Source: Vitis vinifera (Eukaryota; Streptophyta; Magnoliopsida; Vitales; Vitaceae). From it: a stretch of 64,000 nt of DNA. Below the pieces are notes generated by a model. That model did no database searches and was not told where the DNA came from. It saw only the letters and a program-made list of their open reading frames with translations. This document shows positions 47,501 to 59,644 of this stretch, one piece after another (within the stretch, counting starts at the first letter, position 1; each line of letters starts with the position of its first letter). Position numbers and translations under genes: made by a program. The stretch is from contig NC_081813.1 of the NCBI RefSeq assembly GCF_030704535.1, positions 2,264,501 to 2,328,500 of the forward strand, written 5' to 3'.

Positions 47501-50500
47501 CCTTCAAGCTTCATCATAAGTTGTATGATGCAGCTTTCCCCATTCTCTTCAGCATTTGTTAGCAATATTAGATTTTCTGTTATCCCTTCAATTCATCTTA
47601 ACCTCTTGTTTCTCAATTGTACAATAGGATCTTGGATATTACATAGCATAAACATGTTTGTCTTTGAAATGATTCATGATCTTTTAACTTTTACTAATAA
47701 ACATTATTTGAAGTTGCAAAAGCAGTCTCTTTTTTTATGTATTCGACTTAATTTAGCTACTCTTTTAGATGGTTGGTGGCCTGTTGAGTTTAAAATCATT
47801 GGATTAACTAGTTCATCATTGCATCAGGTGATTGATGCGGGTGGTAAGGACTTCAGATTTACATGGTCACGTGAACTAGGTGACCTCTGTGACATATATG
47901 AAGAACGTCAAAGTGGCGAAGAGGGAAATGGTTTGCTTGTTGAATCTGGAGGTGCCTGGCGCAAGCTGAATGTGCAGCGTATTTTGGATGAATCAACTAA
48001 AAATCATGTTAAAATGCGGTCAGAGGAAGCTGAACGCAAGCAGAAATCGCGCAAGTAAGTTATCAGATTGTTATGTCTGTTGGCAGTTTCACATTCTCTT
48101 GCATTTTAATATGTCTCAATTTCTTTTTTTTCTTTTTTTGGCTGATGTCAGAGCCATCGTCTTAGAGCATGGAAACCCATCCATGAAGAGTCAGATGAAG
48201 GCACTAGCTGCTGCTGAGAGTAAGTTTTTATTCATGTATATCACTATTTTTTATTTTTAGGTTTGCTGGTTTGTTGCCTGTTGCTGACATGTAGAGAAGA
48301 AATATGCAACAAATATTAAACTCTCATGAATAATAAATCAGGAATATAAAGTCCTGTGACATCTCTGCCTTTACACACTCTGCACATAATCTCTTTATCT
48401 TTTTCCTGCTGCCAAGAATGTCCATTAATCTGATGCTTTGATGTGAAGTATTCACCAAGTTTCTATTGCATGGTTATAGATTGAAGAAGCTGGTAGGGGT
48501 GTCTTGGGTAGTTTTGGGATGCGAGAGTTGTTATACCGAACTGATATGGGAAGAAAGAAAAAGCATAGTTGCTTTCTCTCATACTGAAGGATCAAGGGGC
48601 ATGGAAGAATTTTTTGGGTTTTTGGTTTTCATGAAAAGTGGTATAAACAGCATAAGCAAATGTTTGGGATGAAACTTTTTAAGCTATCAATCAAATAAAA
48701 AGTTTAAGCGGACTTCCACTAAAGGCCTAATACCTTTCCTAACAAGTAGCCTTTTTAAGCTTATGCTTGGGTTCAATAAATAGGCAGAAATAAAAATCCA
48801 TGAGGTTCAATTCTTGACCTCTCAACTCTGATAAAAAAAAAGAAAAAAAAAATTCTTGACCTCTCAACGACCAAGACTTCAATACGATGTTAAGCTATCA
48901 ATTGATCCCAAAACTTAAGTTGTTAGGTAAAGACCAACTATGTATATCAAGCTAACCTTGGTTAGAGCCTTGACAGGAATCATGATCTCTATATCAGACT
49001 AAGCCAGTCATGTTAATGATTATATATAGTTTGGGCCTTGGGGACCATTTTGATTGTGTTTCACTTAGCATAAATATATATTAAACTTGATAGCAACCTC
49101 ATAGCAGGTCACCACAGTTGAATTTCATTTTGACCATTTGTTAGATTCTTTTCTTCTCAAAAGAATATTTAAGATTTCTTGTAACAGTTATTTGATTGGT
49201 TTGGTTTCAATTTACAATTCTTGTAATTAACATTAGGAATGAGTATCGCTATATTATTATTTCTAGTTTTTCGTATGATTTATGCTAATGGACTTAATGA
49301 CATCTGTGGGATCATCTAACAGTGTCATTTTCCATCTTTATGAATCATTTAGTAGAAAGGGAAAAGAAATCCCTTGCTAGTGACAGTTATCTCTTAATTG
49401 TTGGAATTTCAATTCTGAATGGGAATACAGATCATTGAGCAATACCCCACTTTGACAATCATCACTGAATTGCTTCCTCTACCTTTTTTTTTTGGTTAGA
49501 ATTTATCGTGTTCTGATTATATTTATCTCTGTTGTGCTGAAATATTTCTTATGTTTGTTCCTTGGATACAGAATCATTTAAATTTATTTATTTATGCCAA
49601 GCATCTAATATTGTTCTTTTATTTCTAGCTAATCCATGGAGGATGCAGTTTAAACAAAAGAAAGAGCCTGCATTTAAAAAACGAAAAGTCGAACCACCTC
49701 AAGGTAATTAGTGCCTGTTAAAGATAATCATGTTTTTAAACAAAAAATGTTTTTTTTTGTTTTTTGTTTTTTTTTGTTTCTAAACTTTTAATGCAGTTTA
49801 CAACTCATTATGAGGCTTCAAGTTTCTGCTTTCTTATTGTCAGATTTTTTTTATTTTATTTAATTTATATATTACAATCCTTGTTTATTTTCTCTTATTT
49901 TCTTGCGTCAGCTACTAAAGCTGTCTATAAACCTGGATTATCCTCAACAACTACTACTAAGAGCAAACCCACACCTTCACCTCTACCATCTCCCCCTGAG
50001 CAAACTGGTGCTCTGACATCTCCATTTGGAGGTGGAGGAAACCTTGCTAAGAGTCATGTGATTGTAGAAGATATTATGCCCATCCCAGCGACCAGTAAAG
50101 AGAACACTGCAAGCTCAGAGAAAGAAATCCCTGGCAGGGCTATCAGTGCATCTGTACGTGAAACACCTGGACACAAAGGGAATTTGGGAGCTACACCGAT
50201 GGATTTGCAAAGTATGCTAATTACTCTGCTCTTGGACAATCCTAAGGGAATGAGCCTAAAGGTAATCTCATGGATAAACTGAAATTATTTTTTAGCTTAA
50301 TGTGAGGTACTGAACTTGAATTATTTAATCTGAGTATGTTAGTTAACATGGAACCAATTCCTTTAACTTCTTGAGTTTATCCTGTACCACCCTAATCAAT
50401 TTCTATTACTGCATCCTGATTTTTTTTGGTGCTCCTTTTGTATATTCATTTTTATAGGCCTTGGAAAAAACTATTGGAGATACAATTCCCAATGCTGGAA

Positions 50501-53500
50501 AGAAGATTGAGCCCATTATAAGAAAAGTAAGTGGTGAACATTCTTATGCTAGAGTTTGCTAGAACTGTTGGTGATCTTATATGTTCTCATTAATTTTGAG
50601 CATCAGATTGCAACTTTCCAAGCTCCAGGAAGATACTTCTTGAAACCAGGAGTGGAGTTGGAAAGCTTGAAGAAACCTTCGTCTGAAAATGGAAGGTAGC
50701 TGCAATTTCTCAATGATGATTAGTGGGCTTGATCTGGTCCTTGTATTGGTGTAGTTGTTCTTTGTGTTCTTTTATACTAAAATTATGGTTAATCAGTGGG
50801 TCCATTATTAGTTGGTGCAGGAGCATTCAAAGGGCTTATCAAAACCAAATCGACCCACAAGTTGCATTGTTTTGGATAGACTTTCTGTTTCCTGTTTTTA
50901 AAAAATAGAAAATAATAGTAACTTCCATATAAAATATAATAACTTTTACAAAGGTATGGACTTGTCTTATGTTTTAAAAATTACTTTTAAAATTTTTATT
51001 ATCTTAATTTTTTAAACCTTTTTTAAAAGTTATTACCTTTTTAAGGTAAGTTTCAAAGAGTTCTTGTATTTTATGTAGAAGTTATTATTAGTTTCTAATT
51101 TTGAAAACAGAAAACAAGAAAGAAAGGACTCCAAACAATACCTTAGCTTTCATCTTTCAAATGTTTTTTTCTTTTTTCTTTTTTGTTGTTTTTTAAATAC
51201 TTCATTTTTAGTTTTTATATGTTGTTATCAGTGTCCTGTGTAGTTCTATGATGTTTTAAGTAGTGTGATTGGCTAGGACTATGATTATTAGTTGTTTTCC
51301 CTAATTAGGAATCCGTGATATATATATATGTAGTGTCCAAATTGGTTTAGGAATCCTTGTTGATTAGGAGTCTGCATTATCTATACTTTGTCAATTCTTT
51401 TTAGAGAGATTTCTTTATCTAAAAATTAATTAGATAGATTTCTGGTGGTTTTTTACTTTCTGTTCCCTCTTTACTGTGCATTACTAATTGCAAATAACAG
51501 AAAGAAACTACTCTAGCAGGGTTTAATGGGATTTTCATGAAAGCTTAACGGCAACTATCTTGAAGTTGAAATGGAACTAGAAAGGCAAGAAGCAATGACT
51601 AACATTTGTGGGCTCTAACTTGATCCCTTTTGGACTAAGATAATATTAGGCAGAGATATTTTATAAGTTCTGCCCTTATATTTATAATAGGTCATGCATG
51701 CCGTTATATGTAAACCATGGTTTTATGTTCCACTTGCATGATAGGCTCATTGGTTCAGGTACCAAAGGTCTAACCTTTATGCATATCTGACTTTTAATGT
51801 AGTTTCAATTTTTTTGATTGAAAGGTATAGTTATTAATCCATAGTTCTTGAATTATTGTTGGAATTGCATGGTTTTCCTTTCTGATTTAATGTTTTGTAC
51901 TTGGTTTAGCTGTATTAATCTTGATTTCAGTGAATCATCCAGGCACTAGAATCATTTATTCAAATAATTTCATAAATGTGTTACCAGTACATGCTCCATT
52001 GACTGTTGGAGCTACTACCTTCTAACCATAAAAGGTTCCCATGGACTATAAGTTTGATTCATAGTATTGCGATTAGTCTCACCTCCATAAAAAGCTTATG
52101 ATAGGAAGCCTATGAAGTTTACACAATGAAAAGCCTGATTCATGTTCAAGCACTTTTTTAATAGTATCTATAGCTTTATGTGTGTCTTCCATGGGCAGCT
52201 TTAATGCGTGTGCTTTGGTTGTTCCAGTTCTCCTGAAGATGACCGCCAGCAAACACCTGCTCCTGAAGACAACCAGGATCAAGCAGCAGCTTCTGAACCT
52301 AGATTTGCCGAGAAAGCCCCCAGAATTGAGCAAGTGGATCAGGCACAGTTGAATTCTAAACTCGGAGGAGAATCAAGTTTGGTCGAAAAAATTGATACTC
52401 AACCACATTCGCCTGATCTGTTTGGTGACAAAAAAGTCTCTGACAATAGTGAAGGGCAGGCAGGCAGTTCTAGTGATAGTGACAGAAGCAATAGTGAGAG
52501 TGATAGTGGCAGTGATAGTGATAGTGATAGTGGTAGTGGAAGTGATAGTGGAAGCCATAGTAGAAGCAAAAGTAGAAGTCCGGTGGGAAGCAGGAGTGGC
52601 AGTAGCAGTGACAGCGAGAGTGATGCTTCTTCCCACAGCAAGCACGGTTCTGACATAGAAGTGGATATTATGACAAGTGATGATGAAAAAGTACCAAGTC
52701 ATAAATTGCAAGCGTCTGAATCATTGTTCCCTACCTCATCCATTCTATGGAGAACTCCAGATGACAGGCCTGGGCAAAATGGGATTGATGTAAAGGCAGC
52801 TGGTCATGGATCAAATGCAGTTGAATTTGAGAAAGATCTGCCTGACGGTGATCAGGAAATTGAAATGGTTAATTTTGTTCCTAAGAAAGAAGACAGAAAA
52901 CCTGCAGAAGAATCCAAACCCATTTCATCTGATGGTGATGATCATCAAGAGCGGCAAGTATATACTGGAAATTTGTTCAATGAGAGAGAAAGCATGTTTA
53001 AGGATGGTTTCAAGCGTGAGCAATCTGACAGCTCTGAGGGAATATCCAAAGGTAAATCCAGAAAAGGTTCTGATGCGAAGCGCTTTGATGACAAATCTGA
53101 CCGCATGAAAAGGTCAAAAACAGGAAACATGTCTCAACCACCAACTTCTGCGGTAAGGAATACCCACTTTTCAGATATTCCTCAAAATGAGTCTCCTGAT
53201 GGGCTCATTGAAGCCCATTACAGGGCGGCCTCTGCGGTTCAAATGACAAATAGAGCTGATAGGGATGGGAATGCTGATTTTGGCTTGCAAAAAGGATATG
53301 CCCCCATTCCTGGAAAATTTATTCCAGATTCTCAACAATCAGGTAGAAGGCCTATTGATCGTAGTGCACGGGCAAAGGTTCCTGATACAGCAGAGAGACC
53401 TAGTAAATATGCTGAGAGCTTAGAACATGGCCTTAAATACTCAGAAAGTAGCTTTCAAGCAAATGAGGGCTTTTCCACGCTAAAAGATAAAGTATATAGA

Positions 53501-56179
53501 GAAACTCAAGATGAAGATGGTTATGCCAATGAGAAGAAGATGCCAAGAAATATTAAGGATGGTGGTTTTGGGGACAAATACTCCTTTGATTCACGTGAAA
53601 GGAAACATGAACTGGTTGGAAAGTTCAAGGAGGCTGGGCAGGTTTCAAACTCATACATGGGGTCTTCTCCAAGGGATAATAGCAGAATTGTTGTGGACAG
53701 ATCCCCGATGGTTAATGGGAGAGGCATTTTGCTCCAAAGAGAGCTTTCAGACTTGGAGTTGGGTGAGCTTCGGGAGCCCTTGCCTGATGACACAACTGGG
53801 ATTAAGAAGCAATTTGAAAGAAAAAGTTCATTTAAACAGTCAGAGAACAAACTAAGTACTTCAGATAACTGGACTTCGGATGTGAATAGAGGAAAACATG
53901 TTGGGAAAGCGACTCTTGACTCAGGAAAGCTGTCCCCATCCCATTTAGATGCTGGAGTTTCTAGCAATCCAGAGGCCTCATCTAAGAAGAGGACCAAAGA
54001 ACATAATTTTGAAGATATAGCAAGACCTCACCCCAGGATTGGGCAATCTCAACCACAACAGATTTCAAGAGTTGATCATGCTGAAGTTGGATCCCAATTT
54101 AATAGATTAACAGATGTGAATAGTAAATATAGACATAGTGAAGCTGGAGCAGACCAAGGGATTGGTCCAGAAGACTATGGGGAAGCTCATAAGAGAATGC
54201 CTGTCAGTGCAGCACTACAGCAAGACACTAAACGTGGACTAGCTTCCCACGCCACTAAAGAAAGTAAAACACAAAAATCTAATATGGTGCCAGACTTGAG
54301 TGATAAGCAAAAGGATGCATTTTTGACTGATAGTAGTAATAATGGTCGAAAGAGGAGGGAATCTTCTTCAGATGAAAATAGTTGTTCTTATTCCAAGTAT
54401 GAAAAGGAAGAACCAGAGCTCAAAGGACCAATAAAGGATTTCTCTCAGTAAGTACTCATATTGGAAACCTACTTGAATAAAAGTTATTTTGTTTTGTGTC
54501 ATAGATTTATTATATGCCTTTTCATCTTTAGGTATAAAGAATATGTGCAAGAGTATCATGAGAAGTATGATAGTTACAACTCATTGAACAAGATTCTAGA
54601 GAGCTACAGGTACTATGAAAGTTCCTTATGTTCCTCCTCAAGTCATCCTTTGTACTTTAATTAGTAATGTTTGAACAATTCCGGAAGGGTTTTTAACTTT
54701 TGTCTCTTAATACAATTTGTGACCTTTTATTTTAGGAATGAGTTTCATAAACTTGGAAAGGATCTTGAAGTTGCAAAAGGTAGGGATTTGGAGAGATATT
54801 ATAATATTTTGGAGCAGCTGAAGGATACATATAGCCAGTGTAGCACGGTATGTTTTGTGTTTATGTTTCTTGGATGTCTGTTTTCACATAGTATGGGTTC
54901 ATGTTAACGCTTGATAAATTGACTAAGCATTATTATCCCATTTTAATCTTACTAATCTCTTGGTGACATACCATTTCCCTTGTTTTTTTATTATTTTCCC
55001 TTTTTACTTGTGTTTATTTGGTTGTTTTAAAAGCACCCTCTATTAACTAAGATTAAAAATTCCATATTGTGACATTACCTATGAAAAACACATACATTGT
55101 TTGTGAAAATTACAGCTCAAAACACTAGACAAGTTTATCCTTGAACGATCTGATTTATGTACCTTGTGAAGGTGATGATATCATTATTAAAAGCATAAAT
55201 GGTCTATAAAGCATTTAGTAAGATTTTCCTGCTTGTCAAGTAAGTTTCTATATGTGAACTTGCAAGTGCAGGGCTTTCTCTTTCCATGAGACAAGGGTTT
55301 GGTGGTTCAGATTTTAAACTTGAAATTACACTTCTTAGGCTATGTTTGGTTCCTAAAAATTTTGGGGGAAAATGTGAGAGAAAGAAAAAAGAAAAAAGAA
55401 AAAGTGAAGGAAAATAAAAGACAGATTTAGAGTTAATAAATTATTTTTATATATTATTTCAAATTCATTTCACGTGTTTTAAGTCTTATATAGAAAGATT
55501 AAATAATTTGAAAATGCATTAGTTTCTAAAAATTAGGTTAATTTCATTCACCTCCCCTAAGGTTTTGGCTAAATACATCTAACCTCCCTTATTTTGAGTG
55601 AGAGGGGAAGCAAGTGAAAATAAGAAATGAAAAGGATAGGGGAGGTATTTGATGGAATTTCAGACGTATGAGAGTTAAAATGTATTTAGCCGAAACCTTA
55701 GGGAAGGTGAATGAAATTAACCCCTAAAATTTTTAATGATGTTTGACTTTTTCTTTTTAGTATTTTCTATAACAAAACCAAATATGAAAAAAATAATTTT
55801 TCTTAGCATTTTCTTTCTTTCCTTAATACTTCCTAAAACACAATATTCAAGTTTGAAATCCATGCTTGTGGTATTGGCTGGAATGTTAACTGCTTTTGTT
55901 TATATCACCCTTTTAGTTTCTATTTAAACATCCTGTTATGACAATTTACTTTATGCAGAGACATAAGCGGTTGAAGAAAATATTCGTTGTGCTTCATGAA
56001 GAACTCAAGGTTATTGATCCAAAACAATCCACCCAATTTTGTTATCTATTTCTTTTAATTATTATTATTATTATTATTAAAGCCTATTTTCACCTTATTA
56101 GTTACACATACTGTACATTTTGTTGTAGAATCTGAAGCAAAGAATTAAAGACTATGCTCTTCCATATACAAGAGATTGA
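44559..56179 (+). CDS. ELL-like nuclear protein (candidate plant Pol II elongation factor)
   Basis: Twelve exons: 44559-44930, 47828-48054, 48152-48219, 49629-49703, 49912-50261, 50458-50526, 50607-50695, 52228-54447, 54532-54609, 54736-54847, 55959-56009 and 56129-56179. They sum to 3762 nt (1,253 aa), all phases consistent. Order of parts: Gly/Pro-rich start (1-70); a conserved N-terminal domain (about 74-210, FAMIIRLAPDLVDEIKRVEA, RFTWSRELGDLCDIYE); an SV40-like nuclear signal KKRKVE (239-244); a small winged-helix-like domain (about 343-410, MDLQSMLITLLLDNPKGMSL ... KKIEPIIRKIATFQAPGRYF); a Ser/Asp tract (about 495-555); a long disordered charged region; and a C-terminal occludin/ELL-type helical domain (about 1156-1250, YKEYVQEYHEKYDSYNSLNK). 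ELL proteins of animals have this same three-domain order, and plant relatives are usually labelled 'dentin sialophosphoprotein-related'. The in-frame upstream extension to 44325 is rejected because MYGGPAK sits at the start of the GC-rich coding part. Intron 1 holds a young LINE. Confidence 0.85.
46521..47503 (-). mobile_element. Young 5'-truncated L1 LINE in ELL-like intron 1
   Basis: The minus-strand frame 47103-47483 encodes WTPLFSRAFNDWELDLVERF, DDRVIWTVVRCGTFSVNSLY and VAFFAWETSWGKVLTPDQL, the region before the zinc-binding domain of plant L1 elements, then the frame breaks. The 3' UTR ends TTTACCTATCCGGTAAAATA with an AAAAT-type tail. A perfect 21-bp direct repeat flanks it (46500-46520 and 47504-47524), so the insertion is fairly recent. 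It is antisense to the host gene. Confidence 0.9.
48827..48850 (+). mobile_element. 24-bp minimal retro-insertion (poly-A stub) with target duplication
   Basis: The 24-bp insert TCTGATA followed by an A-rich run is flanked by a perfect 18-bp direct repeat AATTCTTGACCTCTCAAC (48809-48826 and 48851-48868). A tail-like insert between long duplications is what target-primed reverse transcription that stopped almost at once would leave. It lies in intron 3 of the ELL-like gene. Confidence 0.65.
50862..51143. mobile_element. MITE in ELL-like intron 7
   Basis: The left end (GCATTGTTTTGGATAGACTT..., about 60 bases to AATAGTAACTTC) is an imperfect inverted repeat of the right end (GAAGTTATTATTAGTTTCTA ... 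CCAAACAATACC). The interior is AT-rich and non-coding. Long terminal inverted repeats suggest a hAT- or Mutator-type MITE. Confidence 0.6.
55336..55850. mobile_element. MITE of the 'TGTTTGGTTCC' family, carrying a nested MITE
   Basis: The left end GCTATGTTTGGTTCCTAAAA and interior AGATTAAATAATTTGAAAAT match the copies at 12231 and 62698. It is interrupted by a second MITE at 55534-55726. The right end (…CTTCCTAAAACACAATATT) is approximate. It lies in intron 10 of the ELL-like gene. Confidence 0.55.
55534..55726. mobile_element. MITE with ~43-bp terminal inverted repeats, nested
   Basis: The left arm GGTTAATTTCATTCACCTCC...GGCTAAATACAT pairs with the right arm ATGTATTTAGCCGAAACCTT...GAATGAAATTAACC. 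The same termini occur at 60649-60932, so this is a family. It interrupts another MITE. Confidence 0.75.
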
Positions 56180-56800
56180 AGCAGGTTCCTCCTTTAAGAA
56201 GAAAAGCTGCCAGTTCAATATACATGGCAGGGGATCTTCGGAGCGATGGTCATCCATATTCTAAGATGCAGATTATACTGTAAAAAAGGGTCGAATACGG
56301 TTCCAGGAGCTTCACAGAAATCAAAGGCCATGACACTTGACAGAGGCTGTTGGGTTCATGCAGGGTGCTTTGATCCAATATGAAAAAGAAGAGATGTTGT
56401 GATTGTTAGTCTGAAGATGCACACAGGAGATGGATGTATCATGCAGTTTTTGGCCTCATTTTTATTTTTTTTTCCTTCTGATTCTCAAGGCAGTTTCTGT
56501 TGCTCTTCTTAGATCATACATTGCCAGAAAATTCACTTAGAAAAACAAAATTTTCAAGTGAAATATGGTGGTTGTACAAAATCTTTTTGTTTTTGTTGAT
56601 TTTTGTGTAAACAGATCTCCAAGCATTTTGATTTTTGTAAGTATTAATTATAACCAGCCTAATGAGGCTTGTTGGATCCAAAGTGGATCACTTGAGTTGC
56701 CATTTGTATTAGTTATAATTGAATTGAGATTTGGGTTTTCATTTTGTTTGTTGAGATATGCTATGATTTTTTTTCTTTATTTTTTCATTCAATAAAACTC
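56180..56800 (+). other. 3' UTR and downstream flank of the ELL-like gene
   Basis: This follows the TGA at 56177-56179. The first ~400 bases are less AT-rich and lack open frames of note; an AATAAA at 56791 is one possible poly(A) signal. The exact 3' end is not determined. Confidence 0.4.
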
Positions 56801-56901
56801 AAAACTCCAAACTTTAGTGATTTTGGATTTCTATTTTTTATTTTTATTTATTTATTTATTTATTTTTCTATGGGAGTCAAATTTTGTTATCTTTCTTACA
56901 C

Positions 56902-57011
56902 GAACCCGTTTGATAGTGATTTTAATAAACTTTTCTAATGTTTGAAGTTTTTATTTTTCAAAGTGTTTGAATGAGTATAAACACTTTTTAAAATCATTGT
57001 CAAACAGATTC
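56902..57011. mobile_element. Small MITE, same family as 2093-2211
   Basis: The ends GAACCCGTTTGATAGTGATT and AAATCATTGTCAAACAGATTC are inverted repeats of the family, here in the opposite orientation to the copy at 2093. A target duplication is not clear. The rest of 57012-57680 is AT-rich spacer without a gene. Confidence 0.5.
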
Positions 57012-57684
57012 TTAATCATTTTAAATATTAAGATCTTTTAAATAAAAAATTGATAGAATTTAAAAAGCACTTCTAAAAAACTGAATCACTTTTAGTGGTT
57101 TATTAGATAAACATTTGATATGTGATTATTTCAAAACGATTTTAAATAAGATATTTCAAATAAAAACTAGGATGTCCAAAACATACTCTAAATTACTTTG
57201 AAAATTTAACAACTTTTAAAAAGTCAATTTTTTTTTATAGTTCAATAAGAGCTTTTATGTCTATTTAAACAATTTTGTTTAATTATTTTATGGTTTAAAA
57301 AATAATTCATTATAGAAGTTAAAAAAATAAGCTATATTTTGACTTATAGTAATACAAATTTAGTTTATGTCTTAAAAATTATTCTTAAATTTTTAAAATT
57401 TCAAATAATAATTTTTTGAATACTTCAATTTTTAAAAATTATTATTTAGGTAAGTAATCAAAGAATTTTTATATATAATCTTATTTTGTTTAAAAATAGA
57501 AAAAAATATATCAAACAACAATTTAGATTTATTTTTAGACAATTAATTCTCATATTTATTTCTTTTTAAACTTAATTTTCTTATCATTTTCTTTTGTTAA
57601 ACTTTTCCTCTCTTTTATTTTTCTCCAACTTCCTAGAAAAATTGAGAGTTAATTTTTTTTAACATATTGGATTATACTTTAACG

Positions 57685-57745
57685 ATGGCCCAAGTCGATA
57701 GGCCCATGGACAGCACTTCAGACCCACAACAAGCCCATTAGGGCT
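57685..57745 (+). promoter_or_regulatory. Site II (GGCCCA/TGGGCY) cluster, RPS15A promoter
   Basis: Three motifs, GGCCCA at 57687, GGCCCA at 57701 and AGCCCATT at 57732, lie just upstream of the leader exon. Site II elements bound by TCP factors are typical of plant ribosomal-protein and mitochondrial-protein promoters. The leader exon ends at 57801 (CAGCGAG|GTGCGT). Confidence 0.7.
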
Positions 57746-59036
57746 TATGGTTTAACAGATGGAAAATAGAGAGAAGAGACGAAGAGGAAGATCACAGCGA
57801 GGTGCGTATGGATATTTTTTTTTAAAATAAATTTTTATGTGGATTGTATTTTTGTTTGTTTATTTATTTAATTTTTTTTTTTGAAATTTTGTCTAAAGTC
57901 CCAAGGGAGCTGTAGATTTTTGTCACATTTTCATTTCCATCTGTTTGTTTGCAGAGAAAATAGAGGTCTGTTAAGCGAATTTGAAATTTTGAGTTCTGTG
58001 TTTGTTCGTTTATTGTCTTCAGAGAATGGACCAGGCTCCTCTCAGTGGGGGCTTTATTTTATTTTCCCTTTTAGGGGTCTGGGATTTTTAGGGTTGAAAA
58101 TTCAGATTTGTTAACTTGTGTTATTGTTTTTGCTGTTATCTTATCATGTTAGTAGACTGGGATAGAAGGTGAGATGGGTAATGTGGAACAAACATCTTGT
58201 GAAATGGAACTCAATGAACCTTCTGTGTGCCTCTCTTTGGCACATTTGATTGTTGTGAAGTGCTGCTTTCTCACAATGATGATTGATGATAGCCCATCCG
58301 TGTGTTGAACCTTGAACTTGATTGGTTGTGTCATTGGCATGCCATTGTCGGAGGGTTTGTGCCCTCGTGCCCTCCTCTAGATGGACCCGAGAAGATGATA
58401 TTGTTATCTGTGGTGTTTATTGGGAGATGAAATTATGTTAATTGCGAGGGAGGGAGAAACTATAAGAAAAGAATACTGAAAAGAAGGAGCACACGAATGT
58501 TCCTTTTCATGGTTGTGAGAGCCAATTAAACTTGGGCGAGTGATGTTGAAGCTGAGAATTATTTGGAGTTTTTTTTTTGGTCAGGTTTAGGTAAATCTTC
58601 ATTGGTTAGATTGCATTTGTTTGTGTTTCATGATGAATAGGATACTTGCTTGTATACAAATAAGAAGTTTTCTTAGTGGTGCAATTGGTTATGAAAGTGG
58701 GTATGAGTATACAAATTGGGGTGGGGCTTTTGAGAACTCAATATTGGTTATTTGGTTCTGTGAGGTATTAGGATGTTTTAATCATGGTTTTGTAGTTTTA
58801 ACTGAAGTGTTATAAGTAGGATTCATGGCTTGGGGAAAATTTGATTTTTGTCATTTATTGAAGTTGCAGAATGGGTTTGTGTAGAATCATAAATTCCAGA
58901 TTAGTCAGAGGTGTACTGTGTATGGTGTTTCACTGTTAGAGTTTGTTCATGCCATATTATTTGTACTTATTTTCTGTTTGCATGCTGAGAAAATCTGCAA
59001 AAATTGAAGAAAGTAGTGTATTGAATTTTGTGTTTT

Positions 59037-59041
<5 letters not shown>

Positions 59042-59082
<41 letters not shown>
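59042..59082. repeat. (GA)n microsatellite
   Basis: About twenty GA dinucleotides in the leader intron (57802-59611) of the RPS15A gene. Confidence 0.95.
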
Positions 59083-59085
<3 letters not shown>

Positions 59086-59644
59086 GAGAAGAACCAAGTT
59101 TCAACTTGACTACGATTAGTGTTATTAGGCATATGTTAGTTGGGGACTCTGTTCTTTAGGTTCCTTGATTGACAGAAACCTTAAGACTTGATTTCTCTTC
59201 TTTGCCCACCTTTTCCCTAGCAACCAAATGGAGCATTGGTTGTTTTTAGTTGATTCAGGGAGTTTAATTTGAATAAGTTATGTGGCATACCTGCGTGATC
59301 AAATTGGTTTATATTATTGCCATACTATTGCAGGAGGATTGATGCCCTCCTCTAGATGGGTCATATAGCATGGCCTTTGTCACTGGTGGTGACAATTGGA
59401 CAGCAGAATTAAAGTTAACTCACCAAATATGTTCTAGATAGGTCCCTTAAAGAATTTTTGTGTCATGCTTGGATCTTCCTCTCAACACTCCATGCACCAT
59501 ACCCTGGGTTGGTTGCTCCTTTTTTGAGTTGTGAAATCATCTTGACAATTTTCTAGAACTAAAATTTGATTTGGTAGAATATTTCATTTTGAGGCCTCTG
59601 CTTTGAAGCAGGTTTGTTTCATTTGCAAACTTGCAAGGGTCAGA

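Noticed and set aside
52373..52711. Opposite-strand frames in the Ser/Asp tract (Leu- or Thr-rich)
   Set aside because: They are antisense shadows of the repetitive AGTGAT tract in exon 8 of the ELL-like gene.
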